Below are positions 39,791-51,700 of a DNA stretch of 64,000 bases, piece after piece (the stretch's first letter is position 1; each line of letters opens with the position of its first letter). The stretch lies in NCBI GenBank assembly GCA_029224185.1, contig CM055191.1:4500036-4564035 (forward strand), read 5' to 3'. Below the pieces are notes generated by a model that was given only the letters and a program-made list of their open reading frames with translations, was not told the DNA's origin and did not search any database. A program made the position numbers and the translations under genes. This stretch comes from Karalla daura. Lineage: Eukaryota; Chordata; Actinopteri; Chaetodontiformes; Leiognathidae.

Positions 39791-39847
39791 GTGCTGATTA
39801 ACTCTTCTGTCCCTGGAGCTATAAAAGCTGCTGCCTCCTGGACAGGA
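39791..39847 (+). promoter_or_regulatory. apoa2: apoa2 core promoter (TATA box)
   Basis: TATAAAAG at 39820-39827, some 20-30 bp before the probable start of the non-coding exon. Upstream GCTGATTAACTC (39792-39804) resembles an HNF1 half-site, which would suit liver expression; that part is inference. Confidence 0.7.
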
Positions 39848-39893
39848 CACACCATCAGGTCTGAGAGCCAAACAGTTTACGGGTACGTCACAG
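39848..39893 (+). other. apoa2: apoa2 non-coding exon 1
   Basis: Lies between the TATA box and a strong GTAAGT donor at 39894. No ATG is used here. The exact first base is approximate. Vertebrate APOA2 also begins with a non-coding exon. Confidence 0.65.
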
Positions 39894-39978
39894 GTAAGTC
39901 TCGGGCGGCTTCGCTCTCCACTCTCTCTGCTTCACTTTTCCTCTGCTCCTCAGCGACTGAGCCTGCGTCTCTCTCCAG

Positions 39979-40047
39979 GTTGGTGCATATCAGCCATGAA
40001 ATTCTCCCTGATCGCTGCTCTGCTCGTCGTCCTGGCTGTTGCCCATG
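39979..40047 (+). CDS. apoa2: apoa2 exon 2 (start codon, signal peptide)
   Basis: Begins after TCTCTCCAG; ATG at 39996 in context TCAGCCATGA. Encodes 17 residues of signal peptide and one base of Gly18. Donor GTGAGA. The first 17 bases are 5' UTR. Confidence 0.9.
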
Positions 40048-41491
40048 GTGAGAAACATTTTATCACTTTGTCCCCAAAGATGGTTTTTTACTGCTGGATC
40101 ATAGTTTCAAGCTTCTATACATTAGGCCAAAAAAGGAAAATGTTGCTTTTATGTCAGATATTTTTCCTGGTGTCAAGCTTTTGACACAAGTTTCCGGCTG
40201 TTTCGAGTCTGTGTTCTGCATTTTAGTTGTTTTCCTGTTCTGTTGTCAGCTAATTTAAAACAGTATCTCCCCTTTTAATGGTTTGTGTTTTACTTAATTT
40301 TTGGAGACCCTGTTATTCCTTGAAGTTCTTCACAGCCTCATGACATTGCAACCTTTTTGCCTTGGCAACTACTAAAAACCGAGGCTTTGAGTTTCAAAAA
40401 CACAAGCTCTTTCAGATCAAGGACAACTCAATCCTGAAACCTGCAAATCAGCCCGATGAATATCATTTTCCTCCTGGTAAATGCAAAGTGCTGCAGATGA
40501 TTTCCTGAACTGTCCTGAAGTTTGACCTGTGTGTCTTCAGGCTCTGAGGCTGGGACTCTGGTGAAGCGTGATGTCCAGGCTAAGGTGGACAAAATCTCCA
40601 AGATCATCAACAACATGTCTGCTAGCATCACCACCGCTACCCGGGACATGGTGGAGAAGGTGAAGGCCTTGGAAGTGACCAACACTGCCCAGTAAGTACC
40701 AGTCAGGGAAACCAATAGACTGTTAGCATGGTTGTTTCACTGTTGCTTTTACAGATAAAATACCTCTGATTTCATTTAGCTTGAGGGAACTAGTTGGACA
40801 GCTTTTCCTACACACACTGTGAATGATTTGGTTCTTGCAAAGATAAAAAAAATCTATTTAAAACTGTTGAATAATTTCTGTTTTAAGAGTAAACGCCTTA
40901 TTTAAAGAGTTTAGAGCTTTCCAGTATGAGCTTAAATCAAGAAACAACAATCTTATTTCAAGAAATCTTGAATCAAGACAAATGACAAGTCCAAACACTT
41001 TTGAGTAGTTTTCCCCACAGATTCAGTGTTTTATTGTTGCTTTTACACACACATTTTTTGCAGTGTGCAGTGCACCTTTATAGATAGCGTGTTTATTTTT
41101 AGCAGTTGAGATGAAGATTGTATTACATATGAAACAAAAGGTTTCGGCAGACGTCTGCTTTTACTTAGTTCTCAGCTACTTTTACTTGATTGTCTTTGAG
41201 TGCCAGAGTCAGCATCTCCTCCTCTGTAGGACGTACGTGGAGGACAGCAGGGCCAGGATCCAGCCCCTGGTTGAGAAGGTCCAGGCCGAGGCCGCCAAGC
41301 TGCAGCAGCAGGTCAAGCCCTTCATCGCCAACATCGAGGACCAGATCAAGCCCCTCACCGACAACTTCAGCGCTCAGGTCAAGCCCCTGACCGACAACTT
41401 CCACGCGCAGGTCAAGCCCCTGACCGACATGATGGAGAAGCTCTTCAAGCAGGTGGTGGACCAGACCAAGGCTCTGCTGCCCCCCCAGTAA
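39996..41491 (+). CDS. apoa2: Apolipoprotein A-II (type IV antifreeze family)
   Basis: Coding exons 39996-40047, 40541-40691, 41230-41491; 465 nt, 154 residues plus TAA. Signal peptide MKFSLIAALLVVLAVAHG, then propeptide-like TLVKR (human proapoA-II: ALVRR), so cleavage after Arg27 is likely. Residues DMVEKVKALEVTNTAQTYVE align with human apoA-II DLMEKVKSPELQAEAKSYFE. From 95 to 138 run four 11-residue amphipathic repeats (QVKPF, QIKPLTDNF, QVKPLTDNF, QVKPLTDMM), absent from human apoA-II but like those in fish LS-12/AFP4 proteins. Role: secreted by liver and intestine onto plasma HDL. No cysteine is present, so no disulphide dimer. The TATA promoter and ATTAAA signal flank the gene. Family assignment is sure; apoa2 versus afp4 naming is a matter of convention. 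Confidence 0.92.
40541..40691 (+). CDS. apoa2: apoa2 exon 3 (propeptide and helix 1)
   Basis: Residues 18-68, from GSEAGTLVKRDVQAKVDKIS to VKALEVTNTA. Acceptor GTCTTCAG, donor GTAAGT, phase 2 at the 3' end. Contains one possible N-glycosylation sequon, NMS at 42-44. Confidence 0.93.
41230..41491 (+). CDS. apoa2: apoa2 exon 4 (amphipathic repeats)
   Basis: Residues 69-154. Strong codon bias toward G/C-ending codons. Acceptor CTCTGTAG. Ends DQTKALLPPQ and TAA. Confidence 0.95.
41309..41440 (+). repeat. apoa2: Four 33-nt tandem repeats coding for apolipoprotein 11-mers
   Basis: Units begin at 41309, 41342, 41375 and 41408, each opening CAG(G/A)TCAAGCCC. The last three are nearly identical at the DNA level (CAGRTCAAGCCCCTSACCGAC), suggesting recent unit duplication or conversion. 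Confidence 0.92.
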
Positions 41492-41602
41492 AGACTCCTC
41501 CACCACCACAACCTTCTTCCTCTGTCTCTGACTAAAATGCCCTCCGGGTGTTTTCCTGTTACTCTCCTCTGGCCATCTGAGATGTGATGCTTGAGAATCA
41601 TC

Positions 41603-41608
41603 ATTAAA
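41603..41608 (+). terminator. apoa2: Poly(A) signal ATTAAA of apoa2
   Basis: ATTAAA 112 nt past the stop codon, followed within 25 nt by a TTTCTGAGCTGCTGG stretch. Gives a short 3' UTR, as usual for apolipoprotein genes. Confidence 0.75.
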
Positions 41609-43499
41609 GTGGTTTGAAGGTCTTTCTGAGCTGCTGGTTTCCTTTACTGTGGCTTGTTCACGTAAAAAAAAAAACTATAATTGATTGATTAGAATAATTT
41701 GCAAGAAGCCAAAGGCCAAGCAATAACGTTAAAATGAAATATACCGAAGCAGAATGTGACGACCGTGCTGGACGTCGATAGGAACATTACCTCTAACCCT
41801 CAGGTCATCGGTGTTTTCCATCATGTCTGACTCAATATTGTGAAGTAGGCAGTCATAGCGCTGCAGCCACATCAAAGCACACCAGAAGACAATATGCCTT
41901 TATTCAGACCACAGTGGGGATGGATTTCAAGAAAATTTCAAGACGGGGCTTTCGAGACAGATGAGATCGAGCCAAACTGGTGGGTTAAGTATCGACGTAT
42001 AGAAAGGTAATGGGAACCAAACAGGTCTCACCTCGTCTCCTCGATTAGAGCGGCGGCCTTTGAGTTCGGGGAGCTCGGGAGCAGCAAGCGGTAAAAGTCA
42101 AAATAATCTCCACAGGTGTGTTAAAAAAAACTAAACAGATGACCAACGGGTGCATTTTGTCTGTTTAATCTCGCATGTGGATACAGCGAAAGGGCGAGTC
42201 GATCAATGTGTCAGAAATACAACAGTCAAAGCTCCTCATGAGCCCTTTACCTCGCACTAGTGCGGAAGGTAACATCATTACATCTGTTGTTTACACAGAA
42301 AACAGGCATTGAGGAGGTCAGTATACTGATTTCTTTTCTATTTGTCTTGCATATTTGCCGCCAGAATCAGATTCTGTCTCGGGGAAAAGAGACGGAAAAA
42401 CATCACTTTGAAATAAACACTTCAACTGTGAACACTTGAATTAATTCAGCTGAAATATAGATGGTTGATAGAGTGAAGAAACAAGTAAATCCCGTAGCAA
42501 ACGGCCACTTACAATCTTATCTATCAAAACCTTTTCACAGTCCTATCTGGGCTTGAAACTTGGTGTCGCTCAGAGGTTTGATATTCATATCTTCTAAAAA
42601 AACAAAACATGACGCCTCTTAAAACATGAGGGACAACACGATCCAGCCGTGAAGATAAATCCTGGTCTGAGCGAGCCTCGTCTGGGGTCCCACACCTTTG
42701 TGCCGCTACCGCTCCGTTTCCGTGAAGGCACCTGGAGCGCTGCAAAAAAAAAACAAGACAAAAACACTACATCTTAACAAGAGAAACAAGTGAAATCATC
42801 AGATAATTACACTTGACAGGATTTCTAGAAATGAAATGCGAAACGCTTGTTTTAAGATTGTAGCGATAAGTTGAATGCTTAAACTAAGAAAACCCTGTAA
42901 AACAGGATGAACGATCCAGCACTTCTAAATCTTTTTTTCCTTTTTAAATCTTAGTAAGAATATCCATATCGATATATTCATATCTGTAAAAAACAGCACA
43001 GGATGCTCAACCAGAGTTGCACACCGGGGTTTGACTGAGCTTCGTCTGTGGCGCACAACAGTCAGACATCAGCGTGTAATTGCTGCTTGTGTTTTTCTAG
43101 AAGCTCCCGCTGCCCCCCCACCAACTCTGACTGAAAGAGGCGGATCGGAGTTCGGTCCGAGTCTTTGCTCGTGTCTCAAAGCAGTAAGGGAGACAGTGAT
43201 TTGTTGTCGGATCGTAACACAAAACAACAAAATCATTTGTCTTCCGCGCCGCTGTGGACAGCCTCGTCCGGAGGGAGAGGGGAATCTGTGAGACCCGCCT
43301 CAGCCGTTTCAAGGCAAACCTGGTGGAAAACCACAGTTCATAATGTGAGTGAATAAACAGTCCTTTCCATTTTCTCAGTCTCTAAGGCATCACCTTCCTA
43401 GAACCGTACTCAAGGTGGCCTCCTTGAGCTTACGTCCGAGCCGATCCTCAGCGCGGGGCCGAGGGAGGGCAGCCGGAGCCTTCGCCTGAGCCGCCTCGC

Positions 43500-43936
43500 T
43501 CAGACCGACCCTCCCTGTGGCCCCTCCGGCCGCTTCCCCTTGGCAGTGCCGGGTGTCCTTCTCCTTGTGCCGCTGGAGATTACATGAACGGGCTGGCAGT
43601 CTGACAGGAAACCGTCTGTGAAGATGGAAAACAAAACAACAAAAAACCTTGGAGAAAGAGAGAGAAACTGGCGGGAATGCGGCTCTTATTTCAGTCACTT
43701 CGATGTTTAATCACATCTGAAATCTTAAAGTTCACGTAACATTCGATATGTTGCGTTAAGAAATCCCGTACAGTCCTTCCTCAGCCTGGCAGCGTGCGGT
43801 TTCTCTACCTTGAGACGAGGACACAGTGGGTTCAGCCAGCACTGAGGTCCTCACGTTCTGGGAGGAAGGCCGAGGTTGAGGCTTCCAGCGCAGGACACAC
43901 TGTGCGCTCCCAGGTAGAGGACACGCAGTGAAATCC
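43500..43936 (-). CDS. Low-confidence two-exon chain, unknown product
   Basis: Possible minus-strand exons 43936-43809 (acceptor CCCTCAG, donor GTAGAG) and 43615-43500 (acceptor TTCACAG, ending TGA). They join in frame as DFTACPLPGSAQCVL ... EPTVSSSQ then DGFLSDCQPVHVISSG ... GPQGGSV. No family is recognised and no upstream exon in matching phase was found. Could be a non-coding transcript or chance. Confidence 0.15.
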
Positions 43937-43984
43937 CTGAGGGAGAGAGAGAGAGAGAGAGAGGGAGAGAGGGAGAGGGAGGGA

Positions 43985-44002
43985 GGGGGGGGGGGGGGGG
44001 GG
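43985..44002. repeat. Homopolymer G18 run
   Basis: Eighteen G, next to a GAGAGA purine tract (43940-43984). Sequencing length may be unreliable here. Confidence 0.9.
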
Positions 44003-46248
44003 CGCACCTGCCTACCTGCCTCCTGTCCCTGGGGGGTGTTTTCTAACGCTGTGATGTAAGCGTCACTCTGTCAGGTTGATTCACCCGATGCAGCTCGCTC
44101 GCTCGGACGCTATTAACACGTCTCGTTCAGGTTTGATTTGAGTGATCCTGACCGATCCTGACGATTTTGAGGGTGTTTCCGTGAGGGATCGTCACCTGCA
44201 TCGGTCGTTTCTTTCATTATTTTCTCAAACATGAGACTACGCTGATTTTCCTCTTTGTTAATCACAACAGTTTGTGTCTCAGACATCTGAGGAGGAGGAT
44301 GTCGCCACGCTCGCCTCTCAGCGTCTGCGTTGGAGTGGTATTGTTGAAATTTCAATAAAATAATCAATGGCTGAAAGGACTGTTAGAAACAGACACTGCT
44401 ACTTAAACATATTATACCGATATGAAGCCTGAAATGTAAAAAAAAAAGGCTAAATCAAGCAACAGATTGTTATCTGCGTTTTCCATCTGATTTGACTGCT
44501 GCGCTTGGCCGTTCTCCCAGGCTGTGAATGAAGCCGGCACGTTCCAGCTCAGAGGATCCTTCCCTCAGCGACGATCGATAGTTTAACGTTGATATTAATG
44601 CTATGGATGCCTGGGCTCAGCCAGCGTCTCTCTGCCTGGCACTTGGCCACTTTGTTAAGGCTTCTGTCGGACGCAGACTCCGCTGGTGGACACATGGAGC
44701 TACGAGGAACTCGGGATGTATCACGCATCGGGACGCTCCGTTCACATCGGGAAAACACGCCGCTCGACGTTTTTCCATCACGAGAACCGAAGGAGAACCG
44801 AACGAGGGTGATGAAAAGACACGTTTTCATTGGGTTCTGAACAGGTGTAACCTACGGAGGCTGATCGTGGCCACGTCCGCGGCTCTTTGCGCTACGATTC
44901 ACGTACGAAGCGTGAAACCGATCCTGCTCGACCATGACGCGATAGTTTACTGAAACTTGATCACATGTACAGGCAACAGAGCTGCCATCTCGCCCGACCC
45001 TCCACACAGGCTGCACTATGTGTGTGTGTGTGTGTGCGGACCGCACAAACACACTCTAACCAGCGAATCTGCGCGTGTGCACGTGTGCGTTTTCCTGTCT
45101 GCATCATGCGGACGTTCGCGCCTTTTCTTAGTACAATCACTCTTTGAAATGTCTGTTTTTTCCTACAACGACAGTAATTAAGATTATCAGGGTTTCTCTG
45201 CGTGTCCCTGAGCGATGTGGCATTCAAGGCAGGGAGGCGGAGGCAGAATGCACCAGTTGAACGCAGGTGAAAAAATCAATAAGAGAAAACGATTGACAGC
45301 GACAGACGAGGACGAGGACGGTCGGGCAGAGATACAGACAGACAAACAGAAGCTTTCTGCAGGGGGGGGGGGGGCACAACCGCAGCACAAACATCCAAAA
45401 TGTGACACAAAAGACGGGGGGCATACAACGACGGACCACGACGGGCGCGTTGATTTACCCGGCGGCGAAATTGTTGCCACTTACCATCTCTGCGTTCGGC
45501 ACCTGGGGTCATCCACAAGGGCGCTGATTGTAGGCGTGCAGAAAAAAAAAAGCAAAGAAAAAAAAAAAAGAACAATTTGTGGCGCTCAAAGAGAAACGGG
45601 GAGGGGGGCTTGATGGGAAAAAAAGAGGAGAAAAAGAGGAGAAAAATTAGACGCACTTGAATTTACAAAACAGAAAAAAGAGGGTGAAAAAAAAATCACA
45701 GAGGCTCAAAGGAAATAAAGTGAGAAAGGAAAAGGAAAAGCTTTGGGTCTGAGGGCGTCTCGCTCACACCTGGTGTTCACGGACCAGGGGAGCGGACGCT
45801 GGACTCTGCAGAGGTGGACCCGGTGTGTCTCCGGTGGCTGGCGGAGAGCTCTGAAAGATATGTTTTTGCTGGCACGGGTTTATGTTTTTATTCAGGTCTG
45901 ACAGACAGCCCCCATGCACACAGGTGCTATTCAAGGAAACTGTGTAAAAGTGACGTCAGAGAGAAAAATCTAGCCCACAAACCTTTTCATCAGTCAAGTC
46001 CCGCCCTCTACATGTTGCTCTTTTCATATTTTTTTTCCATTTTCTTCTTTTTCCTCTCTTTCTGTATCTCTACATCCCTCTCCCTCTCCTCACCCTTTGT
46101 CTGCCTGTCTTTAAACCTCTCTCTCTCTCACTCTCCCTCCCTCTGATCCTTCAGTCTATAAAGTACATCGCAACAAGCTATGAAGCCATAAACAGACAAC
46201 GGCTGTAAAACCTTCACAAGCATCCCCAGCTCTTTATCTCCGTTTCAG

Positions 46249-46251
<3 letters not shown>

Positions 46252-46312
<61 letters not shown>
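46252..46312. repeat. (CT)n microsatellite
   Basis: About 30 perfect CT units. A C20 homopolymer follows at 46501-46520. Confidence 0.95.
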
Positions 46313-46316
<4 letters not shown>

Positions 46317-48083
46317 ACACACAGAATATGGGTTGAATATACTACATTATATGAAGTGTGTGTGTATGTGTATTTGTACAGCTCCATGATGTGAAACCAG
46401 CAAATGAAGCGTCGCCCAATTTTCATAGCTCTCCAATTTGGAGCTTGCCCATCCGCCCGTCCATCCGTCCGTCCGTCCATCCATCCTTCCCTCTACTAAA
46501 CCCCCCCCCCCCCCCCCCCCAAACCAACCCCCACCCCTCTTCCTAATGCTGAAACACCACTTTGTGAAATTACAGTACAATTTTGAAAAGTAGAAACAGG
46601 CAGCAGGCAATTCAGGTGCTCAGCCTCCGCAACAATGGAGTGCTGGCCTTGGTGATGGTTGCTAGGCGATGGAGGAAATACAATGGCCTCCTCTGAAACC
46701 AAAGGCCTTTAAGTGGACTGACAGGACTGAAAGCACACGCACACACACGCACACACACACACACACACAAATCCACACACTCATAAAATACAGTGAAGCA
46801 AGGAAAAGGAGAGTGTAAGTGAAGCTGTGCACCTCTGTGTGCAGACGCTCGACCGAAATATTGCAGCGGCTATTTGGAACATGAGGAGGGAATGGGCTGA
46901 ATAGGACAGAGTCCATGTTTTTTTTTTTTTTACTCTTTTTCCTCCACTCGAGCAGCACAAACAAGAAACTAACAGAGACCTGCAGCCGGGTCCTGGATAT
47001 TTGGCGTAGCTGGCTGCCAGAGCAGAGCCCTATAAACTGTTTCCATATACATGCCTGTGTTGGATAAATAAGTTGTGGATTGAGGTGGAGGGGGGGGGGG
47101 GGGGGGTGGCTGTTTTTTGTATCACTTGTTTTGGTAGACAGCTTGGGACAACCTGATAGCGGCAGATAATGTTTCAGACGGAGCGATGTATTGACCAATC
47201 ACGTGGTCAATAGAACAACAATCAGCGGCTGCTCGCGTCTGGCGGCCTGTCTGCCCCTCCATCTGTCTGCTCATTTCTTCGTCTGCTCGCAGACGTTTAT
47301 CTGATGCCAGGGCTCCCCGCACGTGGCCCTCCCATTGGCCGATGACACAACACTGTACACACTGTCACCCTGGCACATCTCCACACCGGAGCAGCGATTA
47401 CAGCTCCTCGTGACGGTGCCGAGAGGTCGTTTTCATCCTTCTCGCCGTCCACAACGTTTTATTAATAAAATCTGGGTCAGGGATGCTACTCAAAAAAATG
47501 TATTGATATTAAATAGTGAGGAATCACTTCATAGAAGCCGCTCCTCCTGATCTGACATCCAAGTTGTATAAAATCTGCTTCTCATTTTTACACGGAACCA
47601 ACATGACTCAAAGTCACTGCATGAGAAAGAGCAGAAACAGGATGCTCGCTCTAGACTGAACCGGTGCTTCACAAACCTCATGTGCACCCACAAACTCTAT
47701 GACGGGCACGCACAAGCCACGCTCTCAAAACACTGCAGCACAGGCACTGTGAGCCGCTGTGCACCTGCCCGCTCTGAGCTCCGGATTTACAGTAAGCACA
47801 CTTGCAGGATTGGACATGTAACTGTAGGCTGCACATAGACATAAAAAACGTTTATGTCCAGGATCTGCTCAGTAATTTTACAGGTTTCTACACCTGCCAA
47901 CATCTGTCCGATCTTCAGTCCTCTTAATGTCATGTTCTGATGAGCCGAGAGGAGAGAGACAAATGGTGACAAAAAAGATTGTTAGTGGAAATAAGGGGAG
48001 AAAAAAGAAAGAAATTCCTCTCCTCTTTCTCAGGATCAATCTTCTACCCTGTGCCGTAACTTGATCCAGTAAAATCAAGAGTG

Positions 48084-48087
<4 letters not shown>

Positions 48088-48166
<79 letters not shown>
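48088..48166. repeat. Long perfect (TG)n microsatellite
   Basis: About 39 units. Confidence 0.96.
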
Positions 48167-48168
<2 letters not shown>

Positions 48169-48982
48169 TGCAGCAGAGTCTTTGCAGGCAGTGGCCTCTA
48201 TGATATCAGCATCCAGCTGCTCCAGGTACAGGGTCTGAACTCCTTCCTTCAAAGAACAACTTCAAAGTGGCGACAACAGACTCGAAACCCCTGCTTTTTA
48301 CCTCAGTTCACACAAGTGTCTCTGAGAATCGGGGGTGGAGGAACATCGCTCTCTCCGTGGCCCAGATTTAACACAGATTGTGTGATTTGTTTCACGTTCG
48401 GCAGCAGCTGAATAACTAATCGATGTCAGTCCCGCGGAGTGGACGCTTTCCACTGTTGCATTGTTCTTTTGTGTCAAGACGTGTGAGAGGTAATCACGTA
48501 ACACGAAGAGCACGCTCTCCTCATCCGACGGCCCCGGTGACTGTTGTTCTGTGGGTAAACTTGAGTCCATCAGCAAAAATAACCTCATTAAATGAGCATT
48601 GTCCTGTTGGGGGGCGGGGTGGTTGGGGGGCGTGTATCAAATATGTTGCGGTGAAATTGGCTGTATTATGGCAACAAAGGCGCGTATACGAGGATGCAAC
48701 GAGGCCGATGGCGATGCCTTTATTTCTTTAACAATAGCGATGGCGGCTCGGAGACGCTGCGGGGATAATCACGGCCCACGGTTCGGACTTCCTGCCCCGC
48801 AGGAAGGGACGCGGAGACGCACAAGCGAGAACGCAAAATCATAAAATGAGTCGCAAGGCACATGTTGACCTTTTGAGACATTTCTAACAACCTTGAAAAT
48901 ACTAAGAAGGCCAGCGTGTCTCTGAAGGACCCCCTCCCCACACACACACTTCCCCTTCCCCTTCAATCTCAACCCCCCCCCC

Positions 48983-48983
<1 letters not shown>

Positions 48984-49058
<75 letters not shown>
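48984..49058. repeat. Long perfect (CA)n microsatellite
   Basis: About 37 units, less than 1 kb from the (TG)n tract at 48088-48166, so the two form an inverted pair able to pair with each other. Confidence 0.96.
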
Positions 49059-49059
<1 letters not shown>

Positions 49060-49499
49060 TTCCCTCGCCTGCTGGAGAGAAACTGAAGCACCACTTCAGG
49101 CCAGCGCTATTATTTGCTCCTTTCAGGACCGGGCCCCTGAAGTACTGCACTCAGTTAGGACCTGTAATGTAGATTCCATTTCAGCTGCTATTAGGCCTCA
49201 TCCGTTACAGCGGACTTGCCTGTTCATTATTCCCCCACCACTCTCTCCACCTCCACCTCCACGTGTACCCCCTCCCTCCCTCACTCCCTCCCTCCTGTGT
49301 TGTTCTCCTCTGCTGTCCCTCCACTCATCCTCTCATTCCTCCTTTACCCCTGCACCCATCTGTCCCCCTATCCCACCCTGCCATCTCTCCACTCCTGCAC
49401 TCATTTGACCACCCCGGTTTCTTTCTCCATCCCTCCCTCCTCTACCTCTCTCTCTCTCTCTCTCTCCATCCACTCCACTCCACTCACATCCTCAGCCTT

Positions 49500-49640
49500 G
49501 CCCCCAGGGGAGCCCTGCAAACTGCTTATTCAACAATCGGCTGCCATAAAGATATGTAATGACATTTTCGAAGGCAAAGAGGCCTGTGTGGTTTTTAATT
49601 CATATTTAATGGCTGTCAGGCTAAATAGCCCACTATCCTA
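49500..49640. other. Candidate conserved non-coding element
   Basis: Complex sequence with CTTATTCAACAATCGGCTGC and TTTTTAATTCATATTTAATG; SOX (AACAAT) and homeodomain (TAATT) motifs are packed together. It follows a long pyrimidine-rich stretch and differs sharply in texture. Confidence 0.35.
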
Positions 49641-50999
49641 AATGGGAGACAGGCTGCTGCTCCTCCACTTAAGACTGAGAGCGGAGATCTGCTGCTGCTG
49701 CCCGGCGCTGCCACCGCCGCCTCTGCTGCTTCTCTCTTAGTTCTACTTTTAGAAAATTACTCCTAATACAAGACACAAGCTGATGGTGTAGAGGAGCTGA
49801 GCTCAGATATAAATGATGTTCCAGCAGAAACATGTGGATCTCTGTAATTTACTTCTTTTAAGAGAAATCCGAGAGAGAAAACCACATCTAGTGGCATCAG
49901 CGGCTAAATATAAAAGACAAAAACATTCTGAAATTGTGGCCCACTATAGGCAAAGAATATCGTTAGAGGTTCACATATATAATGGGAGAATCTGAGGTAT
50001 TACAGCAATACATCTATTAATTATTCATCTATCATTGTTATACACTGATGAAGCAATTGCAGGCACAGATTGTATATTAGACCATCAAATGAACGGCAAT
50101 GGAAAAATAAAAACTGCTCGGGCCTCTTCTTCGATTTCTGCTCTTAATCATTAAAAACACACACACACACATACACACATGCACACACACACACACACAT
50201 AATGCAGCCACGGTGCAGCATCATGAATATCGACGTCGTTCTGTGGCCGCTGCACTTCACCAGACCTTCCTCCACTTTAGTCCCCGTCGCAGATCTGTTT
50301 TTGCAGATTTTTGATTTTATTTTAATCCAGAATATGAAATAGACGCAGTCCAGCCGCGGTACATTTTCAACCTAAAGTGAAAGCAAATAAGAAGCAGTTA
50401 CACTTCTTTTTCCCCCTGCTGTCGGCAGGTCTGGACAATACCAGAGGCAATAATAATATAATATAATATAATATCAATAATATTTTTAAGTAAAAAACTG
50501 AAGTAAATTCACTCTTATCCTAAACAAAATGCAGATGGAAACAGCAGCAAAAGTCCCACAAATACTTCCTTATATTGAAGATATAAGACCAGTGAAAATA
50601 AGAGGGATTTTTCATCGATGCTCAGACACATTAGAATGAGTTAATGCGCCTCGAGGAGATGAAGTGTGTCTGTTTGACTGTATGAGAGGAGAGTTTTTAT
50701 TTACTCAGCTCAATGACATGCATGAGTGACAGTTTCGATGCTCATTGTCGGCTCTGTGTTTAAACTCAATGCTCTACTTTTTCTCTTTAATTTCATCCCG
50801 TTATTATTGTATCACTACACTACTGTTCACACCTTTAAAAACAGCCCATTCATGCCGGTGAATACACATTTAACTGGCATTTGAATGTAATTACTATAAT
50901 CCTCTAATTTTATACGGGACTTCTGCACTTCTGCGTTTTGCCGTCTTGTATTTTTGTGGCAACTATAAAGTTGTATCTGGTCTCATGTATTTTGATGAG

Positions 51000-51700
51000 G
51001 CGAGTGAGGCTGCTCCGTTATCTTAGGCCTCGTTTCTTTTGCATCCTAACGAGATGCAGGGTCCGAGCCTTTGCCTCCTCATCCTGAAACGAGAGACAAA
51101 CCCTCACAAGCTCGCTCCAACCTTTTTCCACAGAGTCAGTGCCTGCCTCTAGCCTCTGGGCCTGACCGGCTGGAAAATGTGAGCGAGCCCGAATTGATCT
51201 CCTGCCACTTAATAGCTAGCGCAGGTGCTCTTAAGCAAGGCAGCGACGGCCGAGGCTGCTGCTGCTGTGAAAACCGCACGCAGCTCATCCTGAAAACTGG
51301 AACTGGAAGAAAAAAGAGAAAAGAAACAATCAAGCAAGTTAACCCTCTGGCTTTCTCTCTCTTTCCGTAATGACAGAGTAGGTGGGAATTAAAAACCTCG
51401 AGGGCCGTTTTTAATTCCAGATTGCTCATCGGGTCTCATATTCGGCTCAGCGGGAGCTCTGCACAAATGTCGTAGAGGCTTTTCAAACACGGAGCGACGG
51501 CTCCGCCTTTCGCAGCGACTTGAGAGTAATCACAGTGGCGTGCAACAACGGCCGATTCGCATCGTGATAATGCAATCATGTTCATGAAACAGCCATTGAT
51601 TAAGTGTTGGTTAAAGTTAATCACAGAGAGAGAGAGAGAGAGAAAAGAGAGAGAGAGAGAGAGACTCTCCAACTCCTGATGAAGTTTAGCTGAAGACAGC
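51000..51700. other. Candidate conserved non-coding block
   Basis: Long non-repetitive stretch with GGGAATTAAAAACCTCGAGG and GTTTTTAATTCCAG forming an imperfect inverted pair, then ATCGTGATAATGCAATCATG and CCATTGATTAAGTGTTGG. It ends in a (GA)n tract. No plausible coding exon. Confidence 0.3.
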
